Shown here one piece after another: positions 47,568 through 64,000 of a stretch of DNA of 64,000 bases. The stretch comes from Dipylidium caninum. Its lineage: Eukaryota; Platyhelminthes; Cestoda; Cyclophyllidea; Dipylidiidae. Location: assembly GCA_017562135.1 (NCBI GenBank), contig QEYB01000448.1, forward strand, positions 2,294,001-2,358,000, given 5' to 3'. How positions within the stretch are numbered: the first letter of the stretch is position 1; every line of letters starts with the position of its first letter. The position numbers and the translations under genes are program-made. The notes under the pieces were generated by a model, which was given only the letters and a program-made list of their open reading frames with translations, had not been told where the DNA came from and searched no databases.

Positions 47568-50500
47568 GGCTAATCTCGGCTCCCGTGATGGTTATTTAAT
47601 CTACAGGAGACTTGGTGATAAGTACACCGGTAATCGGATTCGAAGTACCAGATTTTTCATGTAATAGGCCTAAAAGTTCCCATCACTTCGTAGAGGCGAG
47701 AGGTGTTGTCTGACTTGTGGCGAGCTGGAGTGGCGCATGATTGCTGGACGTGGATAGTCGAGATGACTTTCCCAGCTCGGGCACGCTTTGAAAGCTTTAG
47801 TGTGGTCGTTGGCCCCCCCGGTCGGGGGGTGGTTTGTGTTCCGGTTGGCTCACATCATCGCAATTAGTGTGTCTGCGACACGCGATCCCGAGCCAGTTTG
47901 CTGGTGACGATGGAAAGCCCTGGGGGAGGCCTGCCGCTGGTGTCTAGCGCCCAGGGCAATTTTCCCAACTTTCTTGGCATCACTAAATCGCCTCTTCAGA
48001 AAGAGGTAGTTGTCCTGTGCTTATTCCTGTCCCTCCCGTTGGGGACTACGAAAGTGGTAGTAAAAAACGGTTTTGGCCGCCTTGACAATGCACCGCACTG
48101 CCTCGATGAGCGGCAATCTGTGGGCGATTTGTAGGCCTTTGTTGAAGTGTCGAGGACAATTTGGGTGGGGATGCCCTCTGTTTTTGTCATCCAGTTGACC
48201 AGCTGGTGGATTTTGGAAGTTGCTGATTTGAACTTGGTGGAGAATAAGTCATTTTCGAGAGTGATTAGTCACGGCTCCGGCAGCCACGACCCAAAGGCAC
48301 CCGGCAAGTCGCCCTCCCCTGAGTCCCTGTGGCGCAGGTGACCTTGTTTGGTGGTTAAGCCCGCTTGCCTGACCTGTGGCACCATGCGTTGAGTCGACAA
48401 GGCGAAGTGACCTTTCTATGCTGGACCAGCACGATGCGGACTAAACCGTGACCACCAAAGCGAGGACGAAGTGTGGCGGGCGTCTTTCTCGCTCAACAGC
48501 GGAGGAAGGTGAACGCGACGCCATTCGGCGATGGACGCAGTGGCTGGTGCAACGGTGCACAGCTTCGATTGAGGCAACAAGGCCGGACAAACCACAGCGA
48601 GATTAGCGTCTGCCACCCCACTTCTCTTGCGACTCCTCATTCCTACTGGGGTCACTTTTTGCCTACCACTTGCCAATTAACTTGGTGGCGTTTCACTGCA
48701 CTTGACTGCGCGTCCAAAGCGCACGGGAGATGAGTGGACGGTAAGTGTGTTTGGAGTCGTCCTTCGGACTCATTGTTGACGACAAACAACTGGCGGCATG
48801 GTCAATAGCCGGACCCACGGCTCTCTGTGGGACGGACTTTTATTTGGACCTCTAAGTGTCACAGAGGTCAAAGTCCAACTCACGACGGTTCACGTGATGG
48901 AGCAGCTGCAGCACCTTCAATAGAATAGAAGTAAAATTTTGCAAATGCATTTCACCTGGGTTAGTCAGTGGTCAGTTGGATGGATCACCTTGTTTGTGTG
49001 CTTACAACTGCTATGGATCGTCACCACTGGCTACTTTCAGCCAAATTCTCCCATTCTCTTAGCGCAGACTGGAGACAGCAGCAGTAGTAGCAATAGGGGC
49101 GAGGGGAGTAAAGGAGAGGAGAGAGTAAGGGGCTGGGGATGCTAATGGAATCCCCCAGGCGGTCGTGAAGGCCGTTACCAGTTTGCTTCGGTGTGGCCAC
49201 ACTGGAAGGAGACCGAAGTCCTAAAGTGGATCGCCTTAAAATGCTCATTATTATTATGATTAATTAAGGTTACTTTCCAGTCCCCAATAGACACGCCCGG
49301 AAGACATAAAAGGCAAAAAAGGCACCTTGCGACGGCTAAAAGCCCACAGTTGTGGCAGTCATGTCACGCATGGTGCAGGCACCATGTTGGACGAAGCGCT
49401 CAAAAAGGAGTAGTTGGATGATCGAAGCGCAGCATGGGGAAGTCGTTTGCCCCTTTGCCTCAGCTTCCTCCTTCCATAAGAGCTCGCCTGCCTCGCGCTA
49501 CGAAGCTTTTCCAACTTTGAACCGACCATAATTGAACGGGCATCTCGATCCTTGCTGTTTGTCACGAGTGGGTTTCTCCTCCGAAAGTCACGCCGACCTC
49601 AATTCCCACCTGCTTCCAGCGTCTTCAAACTTCTCCTTTACCCACAAATATTCCTCACCAAAGACCTACCCGCTGCGTCTTCAGGACGATTTCACTTCTG
49701 GGAGCGGTAAAATACCTCACGAAACGAAGTCTTGCGAAAAGCTTTAACTTATTTTGGCAATAGTGGCTGGAGTAAAGGGAGACGATGAGCAGGAGACGTT
49801 CACCGAGCACAACCCCTCCTCGATGCGCGCAACAACGAATTCCAACGAGGTGAGGCGAAATGAAGTGCTCACAAGTCTTCTGGTCCACTTTGCACATTTA
49901 CCCCCGACTTTGAGGCTGCCTTAAGTGTTTGCGATTTGGCAATAAGGAAATAAGACTTGTTTCACTAGGTGAGTACTCTAATTGTATTACATCCATTGCG
50001 TTTAACAACTTGGCGTCACGTTCGCGCAACCGTCTGCACGACTAATTCGCTGGCGCGGAGGCCCGCAACTGCGCGACGGTTTCGGTTAGCACCTCGTCAA
50101 CGACCGCGTTGGCGCGAGTCTGAACTCCGACCTCCTTCAAGCGCCAGGTCCGCATGGCTGAAGTCTCAAATACATGGGGGTTTGTCGGTCAGCCGCTTCC
50201 TCCACCGGTGCGGACTTGACCTGCGCCGACGCTCACAGTGTCGGCGGTGCCAACGTCTGGCGCTCGGTCTGTTTCACCGTCCACATATCAGGAATTCGGT
50301 AGTGCTGAGTCAAAAGCCTTGTTCCCCTCTGGACACGACCAGCAGCAAGCTGAGAAGCGCCCAAAACACCCAGCCTACTTAACCTACGAGACAACTCAGC
50401 CGCCAAGTGCGTCGCGATGTGGTTTTGCATAAGACAACGCCACTCGCCAACTTCACAGACCTGCGGCACGGGCTCTTCTCGTTCCGATTGTGCTAACGCC

Positions 50501-52635
50501 TCACCGGCTTGGCTTCTGCGTGTCGTTAACACACCGGCCTCAGGTCACTGCGCCACGGGTGCGAGGGCGCCCAGTGCCCGCCTGGCTCACGAGCGAAAGC
50601 GAGCTCTGCTTGAGGACATTCGTGTTGAGGACTGCTTTGGGTGGATGAGATGTCGTAAGTAGAAAATAGCCGTGGCCGACAGAAGTGTTTGCACATGTGT
50701 AACCAACTCCGGCGTGCAAATATCTCGCACTTATCCGACGAGATATGCGAGGAAAGAGTACGCAATCGGAAGGCGAGGCGACAGGCATCGTTCAAACTGC
50801 TTTTTGCACCGGTCCGTGTGAAAAAAGGTATTAATTGCAGTAATAAGAAAAAAAGTCCAGAAAAGTGCATTATTACGCCAAAAAGGTGCGCAGATTTTAC
50901 CAATTTTCGGGGCATAAAACTTATAGCGCATTTTAATAGAGAGAAAGATTAAATTACATTGGCGTTGTTATTGCAGCGACTTGGACTATGCGAAAATTTG
51001 TTCGCCGCTTAAGCGAGTGATTGTGGAGGCATAAAAGTTTCAGGTAGTTAAGTGAATTGAGTGTAAGATCGGTGTGTTTGAATCTTCCTTCAACCCTTTC
51101 CTTTAGTAAACTCTATTAAAGAACAACCTCAAAGGAGGCATTTGAACGTTACATAGTCGTAGCCGCCGAGGGCCTACAAACTTTGAGAAAATAAGTTCAA
51201 TTGAAGATGTATTCGCCTAATTATTTGCGAAGTACCACAAATTTTACGCACTGGCCCTGGTTCCATGGCCAGCAAGTCCTAAATACGCCTGCTCCCGAGT
51301 CTCCTCTTTATCCCGACCTTTCCCCTTAGAATAAGACAATCTATTATTTGGATAACACGGTTTTATGCATAAAGTCGACTGTATAGTAGCAATGTGAAAA
51401 TTGACGTTGTTCAAAAAAGTGAAGCAGCGAAAAAATTCACCGTAACCCCAGGACTCATCAGAGCACCGACATCGGTAAGGTAACGTTGATCGTTCCTCGT
51501 CCTCAGAAATAGTCTTGTGCAAAGCCAAACACGACTACAATTAGCGCAACAGCATTTGATACTATCGAAAGGTCTCGTTTATTTATAAACTTACTCAGTT
51601 GAAACCAGGCCGCCTATTTCATGCCTCCTAGACGAGAAGTTTATAATTGTGATCTTAAAGCTCTACCCGAGTGCACTTAAACCTCACTAGATAAACGAAA
51701 TAAATGGAGGTTCACCAGTCCTCCCCCCATGCAGCCCTCTTTTGGGCAATGTGGCCATCTGAAGGAAATAACCTGGCTTTATGTCTAGGCGTTGTGAGAG
51801 CTGAAAAATGGTGTTACTACTACTGCCACCAACGTCTGCCCGCCCAATCGCTCTTGTGTCATTTTCGCTCCGTTGATCCAAACTCCATATCTGAGATATT
51901 CTTTTAGTAAAGGTCAAAATCTTTGAAGCTTAACACCACATTACTATTTTACGGGTGAACGAGAAAATGACTAGTGGATTAGCTATTAACTTCACAATCG
52001 ATGTTGTTGCACGAAAGATCCAAATTTGATCATTAACTTGTAATTCCGAGTTCGGCTTCGGCTAGGCAATTGTGCAACAGAACCATTCTTTTATACTCGA
52101 GTTCCACTGATGTGTGCTGATTGTCATGGGTATTTAGAGGAACGATTGCACTTACCTTAAATACATGGACGATGATAAATACCAATTGCAGACATAATAA
52201 TATGGACTGGGTTTCCACATAGTTACTCATCCCAAACGGGCGAAATGGGATTTGAAGACGCGTATGTTGAACTAAAATGGTGTAGATTATTAAAGCATCG
52301 GGACAGTGTTCAATTCCTCATAAACCCCAGAGCTCAAATCCGCAAAATTGTGTTAGGTGCAAAATTTATCCCAGAGGAATAGTCCCACAACTTCAGTTCA
52401 ATCGATTTGTCCATGAGTAGTAAGACTATAAGACCTATTCAACCTCCTTTTGATCTTCTATCTCACGTGTTTTGACAACATATCTGCGTCATTTACAATG
52501 TGTTATAAGATTCATAAAAATTTGCAATTATGTTTTTCTAAGAAATTATTTCCCTTTGTCATAAGCGTACGGTATTATAATGAGCACATCCATCACATAG
52601 CGGAGTAGGTCTTTATAGCTGCACATTTGTTTTAG
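47568..52635. other. Intergenic stretch, GC-rich patches inside AT-rich DNA
   Basis: No supportable gene. The patches at about 47700-48900 and 49950-50600 are richer in G+C than the sequence between them and look like inserted or older repeat material, but I see no terminal repeats, transposase, reverse transcriptase or tRNA-like head to classify them. Confidence 0.4.
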
Positions 52636-53074
52636 TCAGCCTGGGGCCCAGGCGTCACTCGTCGCGGCGTGGTTACTGGCTCCGCTGGTGAGTTTATCTT
52701 TCTGCTGATGAGACACTTGCCCTCTATGAGAAGTGAAATCCCTCTTACTGCCTGACCTCTTCTAAAGCGACTTCTTACATTCTAGATCTTTAGAAATTGC
52801 CTCGGCACTGCTGATAGTAAGCCGCCACCGCACCCGTGATTAATGCCTCTTGCTTGCTTAGTAAATGTTGAAATCATTTTAATGATCGATCGCACACCTC
52901 ATTGGACTTATTATTTTAGGTGTAAACGCCGTAATAGCCCTGGATTACAGGTAAGGCTTTCCAAAAATTGGAGGATTATATTACCCTTGGCTGTCTTATT
53001 CCTGCAGACCCTTTCTCTATGACATATCAGGGCCCCCTATTCTTCCTTTAGACGGGTCACCGTTCGCCGATTAA
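52636..53074 (+). CDS. Candidate C-terminal exons of an unrecognised gene
   Basis: Three short exons with good splice signals: 52636-52687 (acceptor TTTTAG, donor GTGAGT), 52920-52950 (TTTTAG, GTAAGG) and 53008-53074 (CCTGCAG, stop TAA). Phases agree and the 150 nt encode 49 residues ending with VNAVIALDY and then RPFLYDISGPPILPLDGS. I do not recognise the family and found no upstream exon, and a second reading frame is also open across the same exons, so this may be a non-coding or chance structure. Confidence 0.25.
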
Positions 53075-53334
53075 CGCGGCCGCGTCGACACTGCTCTACA
53101 TCATGTCTGGATCCCCTATTTTCTTTCTGTTATTAAACACCCCGTTATGTTCCAGAGGTCCGTTTTTTTATTACAGGCACGGTTTGATTCGGATGTGGTG
53201 TTTCGCTTACAAGTCTGATTAGGCTGCGTTACGCGAAGTTCCGCCGTTAAATGTGTATGGGTGGCGCATGGCTTCATTCGGTAACGGATATTGATTGGCA
53301 AATCACAATTTTAGAATCTGGCGTTTGCAAGGCT

Positions 53335-53340
53335 TTTATT
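53335..53340 (-). promoter_or_regulatory. Poly(A) signal of the epimerase gene
   Basis: AATAAA on the minus strand about 160 bp beyond the stop codon at 53500-53502. Confidence 0.6.
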
Positions 53341-53499
53341 GCTTATTGGGTGGGTTGCTGAAAGCGGTGACCCGGGTCGGGGGTTCTACCTATGTTTGCG
53401 TTTCAAATCACACAGCTTTGCACACCATGACGATTATATCTAGTACACAAGTAAAGCGGTGGGAGGGCGTCGAGGCTCTGGTTTGGATTCGTTGGTGAG

Positions 53500-59264
<5,765 letters not shown>

Positions 59265-59265
59265 C

Positions 59266-59273
59266 TATTTATA
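59266..59273 (-). promoter_or_regulatory. TATA box of the epimerase gene
   Basis: TATAAATA on the minus strand, about 65 bp upstream of the ATG at 59201, preceded by a GC-containing stretch. Position and match are typical of a core promoter. Confidence 0.55.
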
Positions 59274-59279
59274 CCCTGC

Positions 59280-60482
59280 CAGTGTTGTGCCTCGGTTAGT
59301 GTGCAGGCACTTCCGCACAAGAGCGAGAACACACAGACCCCCGCCGACTGGTTGTCGGTGCCAGGCGGGCTGCTGCCAGCGCCGCGTTAGTTGACACTAC
59401 CTGTCAACATGCACGCCATGACAGCGGAATACTCCACCGTGGCTTCACGGTGCATGGGTAAAGCAGTCGTCCCCTTAACTTGAAATTAATCTGACTTCAC
59501 AGAAAAATTTTCTATGGATCATCAAGCACTAACGTGAGGACTGTCAGTCATGCTCGAAATGTTCTTCGGTAAGTTGCATGGCGAAAAATGTACATGGCTC
59601 CAAACTGACGGTTTCCAAATGCTTGAAAAGTAAAATACGTGAAAAGAAAATTGTCTTCAGTGTGCGAACAAGTTTCGTACGTGTTCATACATGAGAAATT
59701 CGAACACGGAAGATTTCGACAAAACGGGTCTAAGGAAATGACAACATGACCGCCACGAGTAAGCAGTGAAGCCGGTATTTACTAAACAAAGAAAGTGTTT
59801 ATCGCGCGGAAAGAAGTGTACTTTGGACAGCTTACTCTAAGCAATTTGGAGTCTCGAGTGTTCTACCCCGTTGCCATAAGCTTAAACTATCAATGGAAAG
59901 GCGAATCAAGCTGAGGCTCCAACTGACACACTGAAGGAAGCTCAACCATGCAGACTCCGAAGGTCGAGCGGCTTTCACAGAGTAAAAAGGCGACCGTATT
60001 AGTCAAAATACGACACTATTAGCGGTGATGTCGTCCACTTCCAAATGGGGAAACACGTTCAAGACGCATAGAACCCGAGCGAAGGGAGAAATAGAGGCCA
60101 TGTGTTTGCCCACAAATAAGTTTACCGACCCCACAAAGCCTGGCATTTCAGAAAGTGGTGATTTAGAAATAGCCTGTTAAAATTGGAAAGTGCAGTCAGG
60201 GCAAAAGAAGTGGAGAATCAGGGGTTTCTCTAATTCAATCAGTGTTCAGCAAAGAAATGACAATTGACGATTTCACAACCAGGAACCTACGCGTTATTAC
60301 AAATTAAGACAATCAAATACCTTTTCATGCATGCCTTTACAACGAGACGCACAAGACGTAAGCATTATACATTGTTGAAATACGCTCCATTTATGTTACA
60401 TTGTGAGTGGTGGGGGAATTGTGTGTGTGTATGTGTGTGTGTGTGTGTGGGAGTGCGTGAATAGGGGAGTAGAGAAGATGTT
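59280..60482. other. Spacer between epimerase promoter and THOC1 3' end
   Basis: No gene supported. It must hold the upstream promoter of the epimerase and the THOC1 3' UTR. A GT microsatellite is at 60421-60449. Confidence 0.5.
60421..60449 (+). repeat. (GT)n microsatellite
   Basis: GT units interrupted once by A, in the presumed 3' UTR of THOC1 (CA repeat on the transcript strand). Confidence 0.9.
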
Positions 60483-63400
60483 TCAACGCTCCTCAGATTC
60501 CTCCTCCACCTGTCTAGCATTCTTAAGTTGGGGTTCCTCAGGATCGCCGCTATCAAGATCATCATCTTCATCAGCGGCCTCTCCATCAGTATCTTCCTCC
60601 ACATCATCCTCTTCCTCCTGTTCCCTTTCCTGTCCCGTGTCGTCTTCGTCCTCCGAAAGCAAAGAATTCGGTTTCTACACAGAAAACATCTACTGCGGAC
60701 GAAATAAGTAGGAAGAGAAATAAACAGAACCACAAATGCTTACATTGGCATTCGCTTCGATAACAGGAGTAGACGTATCAGTTAGAGGAGAAGGGTTTCT
60801 ACGCACGAGAGGAGAACGTGATCGAGTTCGTGAATCAACGGGTGTGACGTCCTCTCTTGAGGAAGCACTTCTGAGGGCTGCGGAGGTTCTCTGACTGCTT
60901 CCGGTGATTGATTTAACTGCGCTACCGGAGGAGGACGTTTTGTCACTCCGATTGCCTTGGCCTCTGGCTTGCTGTAGATTCTTATGAGTCCCCTCGCCAT
61001 TAGTACGAATTCCATTGTTCTAAGACGAAAAAAGTAGCCATCCATATTTTGAAGGGACACATGACACCGCTTATGGCTCCTAGTTAAAAAATGATGCGAA
61101 TTCAAGACACAAATGTGCCCTGCAGATGAGTATTTGTTGATCATAATTCGACGTTACTGTACTGACGATTAACTGCAAATAAGCATAGGCTACAGAGTAA
61201 AGCAAATGGCAGACAGGGGATAATAAGCCTCTTCGGGACAAACAAAGAAGCTTTTTCGTAACTTTTCATTTAGAGGTCCAACTTCATCACAATGTTACTG
61301 AATTATTATGTTAGTCCCTCTCCAAACGCCCACAAGAGACTATAAATTAATTACAAGAGAATAAGTAACAAACGAAACCTTGATGACTAGACGCCTAAAA
61401 TAATGAAAAACTAAAAGGGTTTAAGACGGAATCTTAAGAACTCTTTTTCCCAGACCTGAACGATAGAGATTCTGCATTTACTAATCAACGTATTCCAACA
61501 AACACTGTCAATGCTGACCTCGTTCTGCAATTTTTCGGTCAGAATATTGGTCAAGTAGTCCTTAATTGGACGACCTGGAGGGTTCCAATTGGTATAGAAT
61601 TGGCCACACCGGCGCGAAAGCAAACGCAAAGCTCGCCAAGTCCACTCCTCACGGTTGATACATCTGCACATAAAAAGGTAAAGTTGGCCGCTTTCGTATA
61701 ATATTTTTCAAAGAGATGGCAGAAATATGAACATACTTATATTGTTCCTCCACCTTTTCCTGAGGATCCAACTCGAGAATAGCATCTTTGAAGTAGACTT
61801 GCAGGTCAGGAGGTTGAAAGAGACGTCGTTTGTCACGACAGGACTCCAAGTTATCCGGACATGCCGACCAGAGTTCGTCTAGGTCACTGTTGCCAAATCT
61901 GTACAACTTCTTGCCGGATCGATCTTGTAAAGGGTTGGTTCTACGCTTCCTGTTGAAAAGAAAAGATCAGTCAATTCAATCTTAAAAAATGAACAGATTT
62001 CTATAACTTTTAATGCACTAACCGGGGAACCAAGACAGGTTTTTCAGGTTCTCTGATGAAGGAAGGACAGCCCTGATTCTTCCAGTGGTTCCAGTGAGTC
62101 TCGCGGTAAAGGATATGATTCACAACGGCCTCTGTAACGTCTGCGGCTGAGGCAGCGTCTCTGCGCAATAGCCCGACAATTGATTCGTGTTGCTTTTGTA
62201 TCCATTGTGTTTGTTCTTCATCCAGACGCTGGTTCTCACTTAATTAAATATGCATCAGTGCACTATCGACGGACAGTTATTCCAATTTAGTAAAATACTT
62301 GAAATAATTTTTAATCAATTCTCTCTCTAGTCAAATCTTATTTACATTAACTTATCAGGAAAAATGACTTAGTTTTATAAAAGAGATTATGAATAAAAAT
62401 GCAATGCTTCAAGAGAAGTAACCTTGACAAAATAGGTAAAAGCCGAGAAAAGCTACTTGTAAAAGTTATCCAAACAGGAAGCTTTACGATAGATGATGTG
62501 ACCTAACTTTACAAAATACAAATACGTGCACAGCTTGGATGACGTAAAACTATTGATAAATTAAGTAAACGAAAAGGAAATAGCCAACATACTTTTTGAA
62601 CTTTACTTGCGCGGTGAGATACTGGAAAATGATGAGCAATTGAGTCAGGATGTACCTACGAAAATTGCGGTCCATAAGTTGCAGATCTAGAAGCTGGTGA
62701 CAATAACCGAGGTAAGTCGGAAAACCCCAAAGTCTAACATACAAATAAAAGAACCAGTACCTTCTCACTAGTCAAGTACATGGTAAACTGATGCCAGCGG
62801 GCCTCGCTGCCACAGCCGGCAGTAAGTCGAATACTCTGGAAGGTAGAAACGACACACTCAGTGCACTCAACGAATGTTTGCCAACCCTCACGACTGTAAC
62901 ACTGAGTAGGTGACTTCAATAGCTCCTGGAGGCGCCAGAAGCGTCGATAGAGGTCGCCATTGACAAGAGCATCAGTTCCGACGCCAATCCTCGTTGCGTC
63001 CCCCTCACCTACATCTGCGTCTGTCTCAGAGGTGAGAGAGTGGAAGAGGCTTTCGTCAGGCTCCTGGCTAAAGGCAACTTCCTTCTCCAAATTGAAATTG
63101 GAAGTGAAATTGAGACCAGACTTCTCGTTCAGAGGAAAGAGACTCGTGAGGAAAAGCTGAATACGGCCACAGAAAACGGTGTTCTGCGATTTGGACAAGC
63201 GTCGAAGTAGATCATTACACATCCGTAGGAGTGTATTTCGGCCCGAACCGAATAATGAGGCCTAAACAATTAGCGACAAGTTAAATAAAATAAATGTATG
63301 ACAAAGTAAAGACAATAAGATAGGTGATGGGGATCAAAGATATGCCGCGTTGATAGCATATAATCACACAGTTTGGGACAATGATACAAAACATTAGTCA

Positions 63401-64000
63401 AAAGTGTGTTTGTATAGGTATTCGGATAAGACTAAGGTAATTAATGATGAGAATATGAGAAGAGAATAATAACAAACAAGTAAATATGTGTAACAATCAA
63501 ACACACGATTTTAGACAAAGCATGGTAAACATAATACCAATTTCTATTTAATACCGAAATGTGATAAATTAGACACGTACTTCCCATAAAGCGCCTAAGT
63601 CGAAATGCACTGAACTACGACATTGCCTCAACTCCGTTTAAGCAATCCAACGCAAGAAAAAAAAAATCAGACTTCGATTCAAAAATACATCCGCAAGTAA
63701 TAAAAAGAAGTATAACGGAAAGGAATATCGAACATACATCCTTGAGAGCCTTAATAGTCTCCTCCAGAAAATGGAAATTAGCTTCGGCTTCAGCGATGGG
63801 CTTTGTGTTAACCAGGTCGGCAAAAAGAAGGAAGGGCGTAGAAGCGGAACAGATACCATGCACGGCAGCAGCGGCGGCCAACCTGAGGAGAGCACGAACT
63901 TCTGTCAATGAATCACTAGTGCCGAGCAAGGCAAGAGTGCGTTCACGCAAAGCCAAATCCACAACTGATTTTGTCTGTTCTGGAGCCAGTTTTATCGATT
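60483..64000 (-). CDS. THOC1: THO complex subunit 1 (5' end beyond window)
   Basis: Component of the nuclear THO/TREX complex that couples transcription to mRNA export. Exons on the minus strand: 64000-63738 (cut by the window edge), 63261-62761, 62693-62593, 62238-62023, 61949-61737, 61663-61519, 61019-60744 and 60674-60483 (TGA). Strong family blocks: HGICSASTPFLL; MCNDLLRRLSKSQNTVFCGR and FPLNEKSGLNF; DLQLMDRNFRRYILTQLL; THWNHWKNQGCPSFI; DELWSACPDNLESC; WTWRALRLLSRR. Phases agree throughout. The donor after 61519 (GTCAGC) is weak, so that boundary is the least sure. After the conserved core come a Ser/Arg-rich exon and a very acidic final exon (EEEDDVEEDTDGEAADEDDD); no C-terminal death domain like that of vertebrate THOC1 is visible. 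Confidence 0.95.

Noticed and set aside
47690..48900. GC-rich patch that could be a transposon or SINE
   Set aside because: No terminal repeats, target-site duplication, A/B box promoter or element-encoded protein could be identified by eye.
53076..53089. Adjacent NotI and SalI recognition sites (GCGGCCGCGTCGAC), suggesting a cloning linker
   Set aside because: Flanking sequence continues as ordinary genomic DNA with no recognisable vector arms; a chance 14-mer is more likely, though a vector screen would settle it.
60403..60711. Serine-rich 102-codon + frame
   Set aside because: It is the reverse complement of the acidic last exon of THOC1; Asp/Glu codons read backwards give Ser runs.

Overview
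The window looks like nuclear DNA of a flatworm (Platyhelminthes), most likely a parasitic one; the species cannot be named from sequence alone. The reasons are spliced animal genes (nicotinic receptor subunits, RhoGAP, mitochondrial AKAP, THO complex, UDP-galactose epimerase), some very short introns (37 and 38 bp), an intronless universal stress protein gene, and bare AG acceptors just before start codons that would suit spliced-leader trans-splicing. By eye, the left ~28.5 kb is clearly richer in G+C than most of the rest. All exon models come from reading frames, GT-AG signals, phase bookkeeping and remembered family motifs; no database was searched.

Layout. 1.8-3.7 kb (+): RhoGAP gene of the ARHGAP19/ARHGAP11 type, 5' end unresolved. 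3.7-12.9 kb: about 9 kb with no supportable gene. 13.0-13.6 kb (+): universal stress protein. 14.9-22.3 kb (+): nicotinic acetylcholine receptor subunit of non-alpha type. 24.8-28.8 kb (+): a second nicotinic subunit, alpha type (vicinal Cys pair). The two share intron phases and several exon lengths, so they are a head-to-tail duplicated pair that could co-assemble. 29.4-30.4 kb (+): small C2H2 zinc-finger gene, followed within 111 bp by the first of two 105-residue cupin genes (30.5 and 32.6 kb, +).

36.6-41.7 kb (-): a 499-residue coiled-coil protein with Trp-containing SFI1/CCDC191-like segments. 43.7-47.1 kb (+): membrane-anchored KH-Tudor protein of AKAP1 type. 47.6-53.1 kb: mostly empty, with one weak three-exon candidate at its right end. 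53.5-59.2 kb (-): complete seven-exon UDP-glucose 4-epimerase. 60.5-64.0 kb (-): THOC1, lacking its first exon(s), which lie beyond the window.

Points of interest: each nicotinic gene has a 1-nt frame break in a homopolymer; the non-alpha gene appears to use a GC-AG intron and a (GT)9 acceptor tract; the alpha subunit has Gly in place of the usual pore Glu at -1'; THOC1 has an acidic tail where vertebrates have a death domain; the epimerase has a small gatekeeper residue; and the zinc-finger/cupin pair may be co-transcribed.
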